A stretch of 15,761 nucleotides of DNA from Ruminococcus sp. (GTDB lineage Bacteria > Bacillota_A > Clostridia > Oscillospirales > Acutalibacteraceae). The stretch lies in assembly GCA_017481395.1 (NCBI GenBank), contig JAFUPE010000069.1, forward strand, positions 1-15,761, written 5' to 3'. Shown here piece after piece: positions 6,777 through 14,688 of the stretch (the stretch's first letter is position 1; every line of letters begins with the position of its first letter). The position numbers were made by a program, and so were the translations under genes. Below the pieces are notes generated by a model. It did not search any database. It had not been told where the DNA came from and was given only the letters and a program-made list of their open reading frames with translations.

Positions 6777-6802
6777 ATAAGTTTATTTTATTAAAAAGTC
6801 AA
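6774..6802 (-). promoter_or_regulatory. Near-consensus sigma-A promoter for the secD-like/znuCB unit
   Basis: The minus strand reads TTGACT (-35, 6797-6802), a 17-base AT-rich spacer, and TATAAT (-10, 6774-6779). That is 11 of 12 consensus bases at ideal spacing, 58 bases upstream of the chosen ATG. A second possible promoter (CTGAAA, 17 bases, TATAAT at 6815-6820) lies just upstream. Confidence 0.8.
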
Positions 6803-6857
6803 TTAAAAGATAGAATTATAAGGGTTTTTCAGCCAATTTTCAGATAAAACAATGATT

Positions 6858-8144
6858 TTATCCTAATTTTGCTAAAAGCTCCTCTACTGAGGCAAGGCGT
6901 GCACATACACAGAAAACATCCATTGCAACCTCAAGCTCAGAAGCAGGAGGGAAAGTAGGAGCAATACGGATGTTAGAGTCTTTGGGGTCATTGCCGTAAG
7001 GATAGGTTGCACCTGCAGAAGTAAGCACCAAGCCAGCGTTTTTGCACATTCTTACAACCTTAGAGGCTGTATTTTCCATAACGTCAATACTTACAAAGTA
7101 ACCGCCGTTAGGCTTACACCACTTTGCAAAACCTTTATCAGCAAGCTTTGCATCAAGCTTTTTAAGCACCATATCAAAACGAGGCTTAAGGATTTCCTTA
7201 TGCTTCTGCATATGAGCCTTAACACCATCTACATCCTTAAAGAAAAGCATATGACGGAGCATATTTATTTTATCAAAACCTATAGTCTGGCTCTGGTAAC
7301 GGCGATGGATAACTTCCATGGTCTTCTCGCCTGCAGCCATTGCGGCTACACCTGAGCCCGGGAATGTAATTTTAGAAGTAGAGCAGAATATAATGGGAAG
7401 CTCGGTATTGCCTGTTTTACGGCACTCATCCATAAGGCTTATTAAAACATCGCCCTCATCGGCAATATCATGAACGCAGTAAGCGTCATCCCAGATAATG
7501 CGGAAGTCCTTTGCCTTAGGCTTTAAAGCGGCAAAACGCTTAACGGTTTCATCAGAATAGGTATAACCCTGAGGATTAGAATATTTAGGTACACACCAAA
7601 TGCCCTTAATAGTATCATCAGCCTCTACCAAAGACTCGACCATATCCATATCAGGACCTGTTTCACTCATAGGAACAGGAATCATTTCGAAACCGAAGTA
7701 CTCGGTAATGCCGAAATGTCTGTCGTAACCGGGTACAGGGCACAGGAATTTTCTCTTCTCCTCTAAAAGCCAAGGCTTTGCACCCTCGCAGACAGGAGTA
7801 TACATAAAGGTAGCAATAGTATCAAACATCATATTAAGGCTGGAGTTTCCGCCAACCATAACCTCATCAGGCTTTACCTGCATAAGCTTTGCGAAAAGCT
7901 CGCGGCAGGAAGGAAGGCCCTCAAGTAAACCATAGTTACGACAGTCAAGACCTGTTTTGCTTTTACAGTCATGCTCTGAGTTTACAATATCAAGCATATG
8001 GACGGAAATGTCAAGCTGTTCGGCACAAGGCTTACCGCGGGACATATCAAGCCTAAGACCCATATCGAGAAATTTTTTATAGGCAGCCTTTAAGCTTGCC
8101 TGCTCATTAAGGAGCTGTTCTTTGGAATATTCTGAATAATACAT
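6858..8144 (-). CDS. PLP-dependent aminotransferase, class I/II fold (MocR-type aminotransferase domain family)
   Basis: The 428-residue protein is a fold-type I PLP enzyme. Visible landmarks are SRGKPCAEQLD near 35-45, NYGLLEGLPSCRELFA (70-85), GGNSSLNMM (98-106), PGYDRHFGITEYFG (138-151), PKYSNPQGYTYS (186-197, with the Asn that contacts PLP), WDDAY (218-222), and the Schiff-base lysine K258 in CSTSKITFPGSG. A carboxylate-binding arginine is probably in SNIRIAPTFPP near 396. This arrangement matches the group often annotated as aspartate or aromatic aminotransferase in Firmicutes (Pfam family related to the MocR aminotransferase domain); no DNA-binding domain is attached. The amino-acid substrate cannot be told. 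It has its own promoter and GGAGAG upstream, and no convincing terminator before the secD-like promoter. Confidence 0.92.
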   Translation of the reverse strand: MYYSEYSKEQLLNEQASLKAAYKKFLDMGLRLDMSRGKPCAEQLDISVHMLDIVNSEHDCKSKTGLDCRNYGLLEGLPSCRELFAKLMQVKPDEVMVGGNSSLNMMFDTIATFMYTPVCEGAKPWLLEEKRKFLCPVPGYDRHFGITEYFGFEMIPVPMSETGPDMDMVESLVEADDTIKGIWCVPKYSNPQGYTYSDETVKRFAALKPKAKDFRIIWDDAYCVHDIADEGDVLISLMDECRKTGNTELPIIFCSTSKITFPGSGVAAMAAGEKTMEVIHRRYQSQTIGFDKINMLRHMLFFKDVDGVKAHMQKHKEILKPRFDMVLKKLDAKLADKGFAKWCKPNGGYFVSIDVMENTASKVVRMCKNAGLVLTSAGATYPYGNDPKDSNIRIAPTFPPASELEVAMDVFCVCARLASVEELLAKLG

Positions 8145-8196
8145 TATTGCTCACTCTCCATTGCCAATAATTCATTTTAAAGACGATAACTTGTTT

Positions 8197-8225
8197 ATAG
8201 TACACGATTTTGCAAGATTTGTCAA
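8197..8225 (-). promoter_or_regulatory. Strong sigma-A promoter for the aminotransferase gene
   Basis: On the minus strand, a perfect TTGACA (8220-8225), a 17-base spacer and TACTAT (8197-8202) lie about 50 bases upstream of the aminotransferase ATG. This is one of the clearest promoters in the window. Confidence 0.85.
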
Positions 8226-8244
8226 CAAATCCTGCATAATTTCT

Positions 8245-8276
8245 TAAAAAACAACCCGCCAAAAACAGCGGGTTGT
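8245..8276 (-). terminator. Rho-independent terminator after the tyrosine kinase gene
   Basis: ACAACCCGC (8251-8259) and GCGGGTTGT (8268-8276) form a 9-bp stem with an 8-base loop. On the minus strand the stem runs straight into six T residues. It begins about six bases after the kinase stop codon, and separates the Wzz/kinase unit from the aminotransferase promoter. Confidence 0.9.
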
Positions 8277-8282
8277 GAAAAG

Positions 8283-9002
8283 TTAATAATATTTGTAATA
8301 TCCGTAGTAGCCTTTGTAGTGCTTTTTCTCATGAACTGCACAGCCTACCTTAAGGAAGCCAAGAATCTTGCTGTCTGCAAGCTTGATGCTCTGGATAGTT
8401 TTTTCAATGTCACCGTGTGTAGTAACCTTTTCTCTGACAACAACCACATAACCGCCGATATAATCCTTCAAAAGAAGAGTATCGGTAACAACACCAACAG
8501 GAGGTGAGTCAATAATAATATATTCATAGTCGTTGCGGATTGTGTTAAGAAGATTATCGAAGCTTGCGGAAGCTAAAAGCTCAGAGGGATTAGGGGGAAT
8601 CGAACCGGAGGTAAGAACATCAAGACAAGGAAGCACATCTGTGTGCACAGCCTCTTTGAAAGTTTTGAACTTACCTACTACCTCTGAAAGACCTACGGTA
8701 TTATCAAGCTTTAAAAGGTTATGAACGTTGGGACGTCGAAGGTCGCAGTCAATAAGAAGCACCTTTTTGCCCATTTTTGAAAAGGAAATTGCAAGGTTAG
8801 AGGTTGCGGTAGACTTACCCTCGCCTTTTGACCAGCTTGTAACAACGGCAATGTTGTTTTCGGCGGCTGAAAGTGAGAAAACAAGGTTTGTTCTGGCGAT
8901 TTTATAACCTTCGACAATTGCAAATTTGCTATCGTTACTGATAACGTTTTTGGACTTGTCTATGTACTTAATCTTTTTATTTTTAAAACCTAATTTTTTC
9001 AT
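8283..9002 (-). CDS. BY-type tyrosine kinase (CpsD/EpsB/YwqD family)
   Basis: A 239-residue cytoplasmic P-loop kinase of the bacterial tyrosine kinase family. It has an EGYKIARTNL opening (31-40) typical of these kinases, Walker A in SWSKGEGKSTATSN (56-69), Walker A' LLIDCDLRRP (82-91) and Walker B YIIIDSPPVG (161-170). The C-terminus is a tyrosine cluster, YKGYYGYYKYY (229-239), with seven Tyr in 11 residues, the usual autophosphorylation tail. Such kinases are activated by a Wzz-like membrane partner and control the length and export of capsular or exopolysaccharide. The partner is directly upstream and overlaps it by four bases (ATGA). The ribosome site is weak (AAGAAG), so expression probably relies on coupling. 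No polysaccharide genes are adjacent. Confidence 0.95.
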   Translation of the reverse strand: MKKLGFKNKKIKYIDKSKNVISNDSKFAIVEGYKIARTNLVFSLSAAENNIAVVTSWSKGEGKSTATSNLAISFSKMGKKVLLIDCDLRRPNVHNLLKLDNTVGLSEVVGKFKTFKEAVHTDVLPCLDVLTSGSIPPNPSELLASASFDNLLNTIRNDYEYIIIDSPPVGVVTDTLLLKDYIGGYVVVVREKVTTHGDIEKTIQSIKLADSKILGFLKVGCAVHEKKHYKGYYGYYKYY

Positions 9003-9688
9003 TTCTTCTTGGCACCGCCTTCCGAATCAAAGTCGACGATTTCTGCAAATACAGGAATATCGTAGATTTTGTAAAGGTCATCACTGGGCTTGATGGTTGT
9101 ATCGATAACCTCAATGATAATTGAAATAAGAATTGAAATAATTAAGCCGGCAATAAGACCAAACATAGCATAACGTGTTGCATTAGGATAAGTATGCGAC
9201 GAGGAAGCAACAGCAGGGTCGCCGAAAGGCTTAGCTGTACCGCCGTTATAGTTTTCCTCAACAACCGAAGGAGCAATGTTACGAATTGCATTAGCTGTGT
9301 CTGCACACACCTGACTGTCAGCACCGGTTATGGTTATACGCATAAAGTTGGATTCCTGTACCTGAGTAATTGACATAGAATAACCTGCGGGCTTAATAGC
9401 CTTGATTTCACTTGCGTTTGGAAACATAACAGTGATATTTTCAGCAAGGTTCTGAGCCGAAGTGATGCTGTTATAAGAAATTCTGCCGTCTTCGTCTGTC
9501 TCGCCCTCTACAACGGTAGTTGTATTATTGGTCATAATACAAATCATTGTGCTTGCAGAATAGCTTTTCTGAATAAAATTATCAGCATAAATATAAGCAC
9601 CGAGAGCAAGAACAACAGATACAACGATAATTAGCTTAATATGTGCAAGAATCATTTTAAGTATATCGTTAATAGTGATATCTCTCAC
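8999..9688 (-). CDS. Wzz/YveK-family chain-length determinant and kinase activator
   Basis: This 229-residue protein has the Wzz layout: a short cytoplasmic start (MRDITINDILKMILAHIK), TM1 (about 18-35), an extracellular domain of about 135 residues, TM2 (about 173-193), and a cytoplasmic tail (194-229) with IDTTIKPSDDLYKIYDIPVFAEI. That tail wording is typical of the CapA/CpsC/YveK partners that activate a separate tyrosine kinase. The P-x2-P-like segment before TM2 contains PNATRYAMFG. The start is GTG, nine bases after AAGGAG. It forms an operon with the kinase downstream. It is expected to set polymer chain length, but no polymerase, flippase or glycosyltransferase gene is in the window. 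Confidence 0.9.
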   Translation of the reverse strand: MRDITINDILKMILAHIKLIIVVSVVLALGAYIYADNFIQKSYSASTMICIMTNNTTTVVEGETDEDGRISYNSITSAQNLAENITVMFPNASEIKAIKPAGYSMSITQVQESNFMRITITGADSQVCADTANAIRNIAPSVVEENYNGGTAKPFGDPAVASSSHTYPNATRYAMFGLIAGLIISILISIIIEVIDTTIKPSDDLYKIYDIPVFAEIVDFDSEGGAKKK

Positions 9689-9728
9689 TGTACCAACTCC
9701 TTTTGCATAATAGCATTATTTAAAAGCT

Positions 9729-9765
9729 GACTGCTATACACCAATTTTATTGGTGTATAGTAGTC
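9729..9765. repeat. Long inverted repeat (16-bp stem) between the decarboxylase beta gene and the Wzz gene
   Basis: GACTGCTATACACCAA (9729-9744) and TTGGTGTATAGTAGTC (9750-9765) pair along 16 positions with one G-T/A-C exception and a 5-base TTTTA loop. It starts 17 bases after the decarboxylase beta stop. On the minus strand it is followed by AGCTTTTAAA, a poor T-tract, so it could be a terminator, an mRNA 3'-end protector, or an operator for the Wzz/kinase genes, whose possible -35 (TTGGTG) lies in it. Confidence 0.65.
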
Positions 9766-9781
9766 AAATAAGATACAAATA

Positions 9782-11023
9782 TTAACCGAGGATGCTGAGG
9801 AGCACACCTGCAGCAACTGCAGAACCGATTACACCTGCAACGTTGGGACCCATAGCGTGCATAAGAAGGAAGTTTGCGGGATTTTCCTGCTGACCAACCT
9901 TGTTGGCAACACGCGCTGCCATGGGAACAGCGGATACACCAGCAGAGCCGATAAGGGGATTAACCTTACCCTTGGTAACAACATACATAAGCTTACCAAA
10001 AAGAATACCGCAGGCTGTACCAATAGCAAACGCAACAAGACCTAAAAGAATAATCTTTAGGGTATCCCACTTTAAGAAGGTTGTGCCTGTTGCAGTAGCA
10101 CCAACTGTAACACCGAGGAAGATTGTTACGATATTCATAAGCTCGTTCTGAGCTGTCTTGAAGATACGGTCAACAACGCCGCTTGCCTTGAAGAGGTTAC
10201 CCAGCATAAGCATACCTACAAGGGGAGTCGCACTGGGAAGAAGAAGTGCACAAACGATTGTTACGATAATAGGGAATAAAATTTTCTCAAGCTTAGAAAC
10301 AGGGCGTGACATTGTCATAACAACAGAACGCTCTTTCTTAGTAGTAAGTGCCTTCATAATAGGAGGCTGAATAATAGGAACCAAAGCCATATAAGAGTAA
10401 GCCGCAACAGCAATGGGACCTAAAAGCTCGGGAGCCAAAATACTAGTTACATAAATTGCTGTGGGGCCGTCAGCACCGCCGATGATACCTATAGCACCGG
10501 CCTCGTTGGGAGCAAAGCCTAAAAGAGATGCACCGATAAAGGTAATGAAAATACCAATCTGAGCAGCGGCACCTAAGATAAGGCTCTTGGGGTTAGAGAT
10601 AAGAGGACCGAAGTCGGTCATAGCACCGATACCAAGGAAAATAAGAGGAGGATAGATACCTAACTTAACACCCTGATAAAGATAGTAGAAAAGGCCACCA
10701 TTGGTGGGAACATTGTAATATTCAACACCATTCTGAATAGTCACGGCGTAATTTGCCGCTTCTCCGCCATGTGAAGCAATATACTGCTGAACCTCAACAA
10801 GCTCAGTAGTAGGAGCCGCCATAATCGCAGGGAAAAGATTTACAAGAAGCATTCCGAATGCGATTGGTAAAAGGAGCAAAGGCTCGTACTGCTTTTTAAT
10901 AGCCAAGAACAAAAGGAAACAGGCAACGCCTATCATAACATAGTTCTGCCAAACTAACGAGGTAAGACCTGAATCGTTAAAAAGTCCAATAATAGAATCT
11001 AAGAAACCCTGAACCAAATTCAT
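9782..11023 (-). CDS. Sodium ion-translocating decarboxylase beta subunit (OadB/MmdB/GcdB family)
   Basis: A 413-residue polytopic membrane protein that couples decarboxylation of carboxybiotin to Na+ export. It carries the family's functional motifs: YYLYQGVKLGIYPPLIFLGIGAMTDFGPLI (about 114-143, split here: the key parts are PPLIFLG and TDFGP), GGADGPTAIY (about 182-191) with the Na+-site Asp, and NPLIGSAGVSAVPMAAR (about 355-371). Substrate of the complex (oxaloacetate, methylmalonyl-CoA or glutaconyl-CoA) depends on an alpha subunit not present here. The ATG at 11023 overlaps the preceding stop as ATGA, with GGGGGA upstream; a TTG two codons earlier is less likely. A polar segment of about 40 residues (71-112) between early membrane helices looks longer than in classical OadB. 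Confidence 0.95.
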   Translation of the reverse strand: MNLVQGFLDSIIGLFNDSGLTSLVWQNYVMIGVACFLLFLAIKKQYEPLLLLPIAFGMLLVNLFPAIMAAPTTELVEVQQYIASHGGEAANYAVTIQNGVEYYNVPTNGGLFYYLYQGVKLGIYPPLIFLGIGAMTDFGPLISNPKSLILGAAAQIGIFITFIGASLLGFAPNEAGAIGIIGGADGPTAIYVTSILAPELLGPIAVAAYSYMALVPIIQPPIMKALTTKKERSVVMTMSRPVSKLEKILFPIIVTIVCALLLPSATPLVGMLMLGNLFKASGVVDRIFKTAQNELMNIVTIFLGVTVGATATGTTFLKWDTLKIILLGLVAFAIGTACGILFGKLMYVVTKGKVNPLIGSAGVSAVPMAARVANKVGQQENPANFLLMHAMGPNVAGVIGSAVAAGVLLSILG

Positions 11024-11421
11024 TTCCAATCCCCCATTCTGAAGGGCTGAACGCTTTCGTTAATACCTGCGTTTGACCATTCGCTTCTATTAGTTCTTTT
11101 ACGAATACCCGTAACACGAACGTTGCTTGTACCCATGCAGGCAACTGCAGCGGCTGTAATAACAGCAATAAGCTCGTCGGTTAAACCCTGAGGCTGAGCT
11201 ACTGCCATAACGCCGTTATTGTTAATAACAGCCGACTTAGCTACATTACCATCATTGTTTTTAGGAGCCTTAGGGGCACGATTCTGAGCCTTATAAACTA
11301 TAGTGGAATACAGCTTAATAAGACCAATAAGCATAAGAAGCACTGCGAAAACAACAACGACACCTGTTACAAGAACAACCAGTGCCTGTGCATCAAGTGC
11401 TGCTTTTTGAGGAATAAGCAT
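11020..11421 (-). CDS. Sodium-translocating decarboxylase gamma/delta-type subunit (OadG/MmdD family)
   Basis: The 133-residue protein has one N-terminal membrane helix (about 14-37, VVLVTGVVVVFAVLLMLIGLIKL), a Lys/Pro/Ala/Asn-rich linker (about 45-75), and a C-terminal region DELIAVITAAAVACMG...VRVTGIRKRTNRSEW...QPF that matches the conserved tail of OadG/MmdD. These subunits anchor the alpha subunit and the biotin carrier to the membrane beta subunit. There is no biotinylation motif (MKM) in it. I chose the ATG at 11421, five bases after GGAGGT; an upstream TTG overlaps that ribosome site and is unlikely. It is first in a two-gene operon with the beta subunit, overlapping by four bases. Confidence 0.87.
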   Translation of the reverse strand: MLIPQKAALDAQALVVLVTGVVVVFAVLLMLIGLIKLYSTIVYKAQNRAPKAPKNNDGNVAKSAVINNNGVMAVAQPQGLTDELIAVITAAAVACMGTSNVRVTGIRKRTNRSEWSNAGINESVQPFRMGDWK

Positions 11422-11454
11422 AGTAACCTCCAAGAAATATTTTTATACCCATAC

Positions 11455-11483
11455 ATTATATAATCTTTCAAAAAATATTTCAA
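11455..11483 (-). promoter_or_regulatory. Sigma-A promoter for the decarboxylase gamma/beta operon
   Basis: The minus strand has TTGAAA (-35, 11478-11483), a 17-base spacer, and TATAAT (-10, 11455-11460), 34 bases upstream of the ATG. This is 11 of 12 consensus bases. Confidence 0.85.
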
Positions 11484-11544
11484 TAGAATTTGCAAAAATG
11501 TTTATAAAATATGAATTTTGCATTTATTTGTCGTAAACGAGAGC

Positions 11545-11578
11545 AAAAAAACTCCTCTTGTAGTATTCCAAGAGGAGT
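11545..11578 (-). terminator. Rho-independent terminator after spoIVA
   Basis: ACTCCTCTTG (11551-11560) and CAAGAGGAGT (11569-11578) form a perfect 10-bp stem with an 8-base loop; six T residues follow on the minus strand. It lies about 10 bases past the spoIVA stop. Confidence 0.92.
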
Positions 11579-11588
11579 AAAACATTAA

Positions 11589-13067
11589 TTATAAAATTAT
11601 ACAGATAAGACCGTTACAGCCGTCATTAATGATTTTTTCTACAGTTTCGGCAAGTTTTTTACGAGCATCCTGCGGCATTCGGTAAAGCTTGTTGTTAAGT
11701 CCTTCGCTGACAAGCTCGTGCACAGATTTGCCGAATATATCGGACTGCCAGATTTTAACGGGGTCTTCTTCAAATTCCGATAAAAGGAATTTTACAAGCT
11801 CTTCCGACTGTTGCTCACTTCCTACAATAGGCGTTACCTCGGCGGCGGTTTCGACCCGCATAAGGTGAACAGAGGGTGCAGTAGCCTTAAGCTTTACGCC
11901 ATATTTGCCGCTTTGCTTTATAATTTTAGGCTCTTCTAAAGACAGCTCCTCCATTGTAGGCATTACAATACCGTAGCCCGACTCCAAAACCTCGTCGTAA
12001 GCTTTCGCAATTCGCTCGTATTTTTCCTGCTTTGCACTCATTTCGGAAAAACGAGCCAAAAGTGCACGCTCGTCTGGCAGGTCGAGCCCTGTCTGCTCTG
12101 AAAGCACCTTGAAGAAAAGCTTTGTGCTGATACCGATTTTTAGCTTTGCCTCTCCCCTGCCAAGGTCAAGCGACAAAAGCTCAGTTGACGAAATATATTC
12201 GTTTTTAAGTAAAATCTCGGAAATATCCTGTACTTGTCGGATTTTCTCGATTTTTCCTGCTGATTCTTTGATAGCGGTAAAAACCGACTGCTTTATGGGG
12301 TGGTCATGTTCAAGGGAAACCACCCAGCTTGGAATATCCACCTTGATTTCCCGAATTGGAAATTCAAAAAGTATCTGTGCTAAGATACGCTTAATCTCGT
12401 TTTCGTCAAGCTCGGCACAAGAGGTAGGAATTACAGGTACCTGATACTCAGCAGACATCTCGCCTGCAAGAGCAACTGCAGAAGGGTCTGAGGGGTCAAC
12501 TGTATTAAGAAGTATAATAAAAGGCTTTGAAAGCTCCTTAAGCTCGTCAATCACGCGTCTTTCGGCGTCAAGATACTCGCTTCGGTTTATGTCAGTAACC
12601 GAACCATCGGTTGTAATTACAAGCCCAATGGTACTATGGTCTTCGATAACCTTGCGTGTTCCGAATTCGGCGGCTTTATCAAATGGCACCTCGGTATCAA
12701 ACCAAGGCGTTTTCACCATTCTGGGTATTTCGTCCTCCATATACCCCAATGCATCTTCAACTATGTAACCAACGCAATCGATAAGACGGACCTTAAGGTT
12801 TACGTTGTCGGCTAAGGAAATTTCTGCCGCCTGCTCGGGAATAAATTTTGGTTCGGTGGTCATAATTGTTCTGCCGCCTGCGGATTGCGGAAGCTCATCG
12901 TGGGCACGCTCACGCTTATATTCGTCGGTAATGTTAGGAATCACCAAGGTGTCCATAAATCGCTTTGTAAAGGTAGATTTTCCCGTTCTGACAGGGCCTA
13001 CCACACCTATGTAGATATCGCCGCCTGTACGCTCGCTGATATCTTTATATATATTTCTCTGTTGCAC
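11589..13067 (-). CDS. spoIVA: Stage IV sporulation protein A, spore coat basement ATPase
   Basis: A 492-residue protein, the same length as in Bacillus. SpoIVA polymerises, using ATP hydrolysis, on the forespore surface in the mother cell and forms the base on which the coat is built. Visible are ERTGGDIYIGVVGPVRTGKST (12-32, Walker A GPVRTGKST at 24-32), GGRTIMTTEPKFIP (64-77) with the sensor threonines, VRLIDCVGY (93-101, Walker B), and SIGLVITTDGSVTDI followed by the paired-helix LLNTVDPS region. The C-terminus is short and hydrophobic (ICIIL), as expected for the membrane-docking end. The start is GTG, with GGAGG seven bases upstream. It follows the sipL gene after about 65 bases and likely shares its transcript. 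It is direct evidence of endospore formation. Confidence 0.98.
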   Translation of the reverse strand: MQQRNIYKDISERTGGDIYIGVVGPVRTGKSTFTKRFMDTLVIPNITDEYKRERAHDELPQSAGGRTIMTTEPKFIPEQAAEISLADNVNLKVRLIDCVGYIVEDALGYMEDEIPRMVKTPWFDTEVPFDKAAEFGTRKVIEDHSTIGLVITTDGSVTDINRSEYLDAERRVIDELKELSKPFIILLNTVDPSDPSAVALAGEMSAEYQVPVIPTSCAELDENEIKRILAQILFEFPIREIKVDIPSWVVSLEHDHPIKQSVFTAIKESAGKIEKIRQVQDISEILLKNEYISSTELLSLDLGRGEAKLKIGISTKLFFKVLSEQTGLDLPDERALLARFSEMSAKQEKYERIAKAYDEVLESGYGIVMPTMEELSLEEPKIIKQSGKYGVKLKATAPSVHLMRVETAAEVTPIVGSEQQSEELVKFLLSEFEEDPVKIWQSDIFGKSVHELVSEGLNNKLYRMPQDARKKLAETVEKIINDGCNGLICIIL

Positions 13068-13132
13068 TTAAGTACCTCCGTTTAATAATTAGGTTTCGGG
13101 AAAGCTTAGCCTCCCCTGCTTTTGAAATTTAA

Positions 13133-14659
13133 CTATACCTTAGGAATAAGCAAAAGCATTTTTTCCGCAAGAGATTGTTCTTTCAGGTTATTTTCGATGC
13201 AAAGTGCCGCTTTGTCGGTACGGTAGCGTTTTGCAATATCCCATACCTTTTCTCCGCTTTCGGCAAAATAAAGTGTAAGTGCACAGGCATCATCCCCCTG
13301 AAGCTTGCCGCAGTCTGTTACGCCGACAACTGCTTGCACACTCTCAATTTTAACAAGCTTTGTAAGAATTGATATTTCGGCTCTAAGCTCCATATTGTTA
13401 TTATCTGTAAGGCGGTAGCTGACGCTTTTTATCATAGAAGATGTTTCTGCACAACGAGTATAGGTTCCGATTAAAGGCTCTTCGTTTTCAATTTCAACAC
13501 TTCGTTCGATATAAGTAAGCTCTGATTTTTCATCTAAAGCCAAAATACAGAAGTTTGCTTTTCCGCTAAGCTTTAGTTTGTCGGACACATAAGGCTTAAC
13601 CGTAACATTGTCGCAAAAAATATCAATAATACGCGAAATTCCCGACTCGCCTAAATTTAGGTTTGCCTTTGACATTATTGAGGTAACCTTAGGAAGCACA
13701 GCACTTTCGAGGGTAATAGGCGAAATTTCAAGCTCGGTGTCGCAAACGGTAGAATATGCGTCGCTTATATACGTTACCTCAGTTTCTTTTCGACAGGCTA
13801 CGCTTGCACAAAGCTTAGCTTCAAGTATAATTACGGGAGCCTCGCTGGTAATATCAGATTTAAGCTTTATATCGTGAGACAAAAGCGAAAGGTCGATTTC
13901 GCGTACACTACAGTCATCAACACCTGCACACTCCATATTGTGCACAAAAGGAAACACATAAGTAAACTGCTGGGGAATTTCGTTTTCATATTCTGAAAGG
14001 TAAAGCATACAAAGCGTAAGCTCGCCCTTTAAAAGCAACCTGTTGCCGACAGCCGAAACATCTGTAAGCATTGCTTTGACTTCACTGCGTAGCACCGAAG
14101 CAACAGGCGACTTTGCACCTGTGGAAATACTTTCGGCAACCGAGAAGACCTCACTTTGTAAAGACACAAGCTCTGATACTTTAGCGTTTCTTAAATCTGT
14201 CTGAAGCTCGGGACATTCGGGAGGTAAATATAGGTTGCAAGGCTTCTTTTCGGATGCACGGACAAACAGTGTAACTGCCCCATGAATCATAAGTCGACGT
14301 GGAGACACCGCCTTGCAGTTAACGTATTCGGTTTTTGCTTTTACAGAGGTAATAAAATCAGCAAGGTCAGAGCTGAGATTAAATGATGATGAAAAAGGCA
14401 AGGTTTGCTCTGCACACCTGAGGGTTTTCCTGTCGGCAGAGCAGTAAAGCACCCGCACAAGCGATGCACCCTCGACGGTAAGCTGTCCACCGCCTGATGC
14501 CACCGCGTAAATCTCGGGAGTCACAGTACATTTGAAGATTTTTTCAACGTCGGCGCAATAATCAGGCAATGTAAAATCAAGGTCAACGGGCTGTTCTGAT
14601 GACACCGACAGGGCATCCACAGCAAAATATACAGGCTCGGGTGTTAGTGTAAAATCCAT
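13133..14659 (-). CDS. sipL: SipL-type spore coat morphogenetic protein (DUF3794 repeats and LysM)
   Basis: A 508-residue protein. The N-terminal and middle parts are beta-rich repeats of the DUF3794 type, the first one starting near DLDFTLPDYCADVEKIFKC (27-45), with further copies near 190-240 and 310-430 that share LKLSGKANF/LLLKGELTL strands. The final 48 residues are a LysM-like domain (YFAESGEKVWDIAKRYRTD...LLLIPKV). This architecture matches SipL of Clostridioides difficile, the clostridial counterpart of Bacillus SpoVID, which binds SpoIVA through its LysM part to build the coat. Its position immediately before spoIVA supports that. I chose the ATG at 14659 (MDFTL) because AAAGGAG lies eight bases upstream; an earlier ATG at 14689 lies in a poorer context. 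A possible sigma-E promoter precedes it. Confidence 0.87.
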   Translation of the reverse strand: MDFTLTPEPVYFAVDALSVSSEQPVDLDFTLPDYCADVEKIFKCTVTPEIYAVASGGGQLTVEGASLVRVLYCSADRKTLRCAEQTLPFSSSFNLSSDLADFITSVKAKTEYVNCKAVSPRRLMIHGAVTLFVRASEKKPCNLYLPPECPELQTDLRNAKVSELVSLQSEVFSVAESISTGAKSPVASVLRSEVKAMLTDVSAVGNRLLLKGELTLCMLYLSEYENEIPQQFTYVFPFVHNMECAGVDDCSVREIDLSLLSHDIKLKSDITSEAPVIILEAKLCASVACRKETEVTYISDAYSTVCDTELEISPITLESAVLPKVTSIMSKANLNLGESGISRIIDIFCDNVTVKPYVSDKLKLSGKANFCILALDEKSELTYIERSVEIENEEPLIGTYTRCAETSSMIKSVSYRLTDNNNMELRAEISILTKLVKIESVQAVVGVTDCGKLQGDDACALTLYFAESGEKVWDIAKRYRTDKAALCIENNLKEQSLAEKMLLLIPKV

Positions 14660-14688
14660 ATTTTTCTCTCCTTTGTTCTTATACATCA

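Noticed and set aside
6843..6862. GATAAAA/TTTTATC hairpin at the aminotransferase stop codon
   Set aside because: Seven AT-rich pairs and no T-tract; unlikely to terminate transcription.
8205..8240. TGCAAGATTTGTCAACAAATCCTGCA-type near repeat resembling the hprK upstream region
   Set aside because: It overlaps the aminotransferase -35 region and similarity to 1904-1931 is limited to short AT-rich words; no consistent motif.
9857..10370. Open frames on the plus strand opposite the decarboxylase beta gene
   Set aside because: They lie fully within a strongly supported coding region on the other strand, have no ribosome sites, and encode nothing recognisable.
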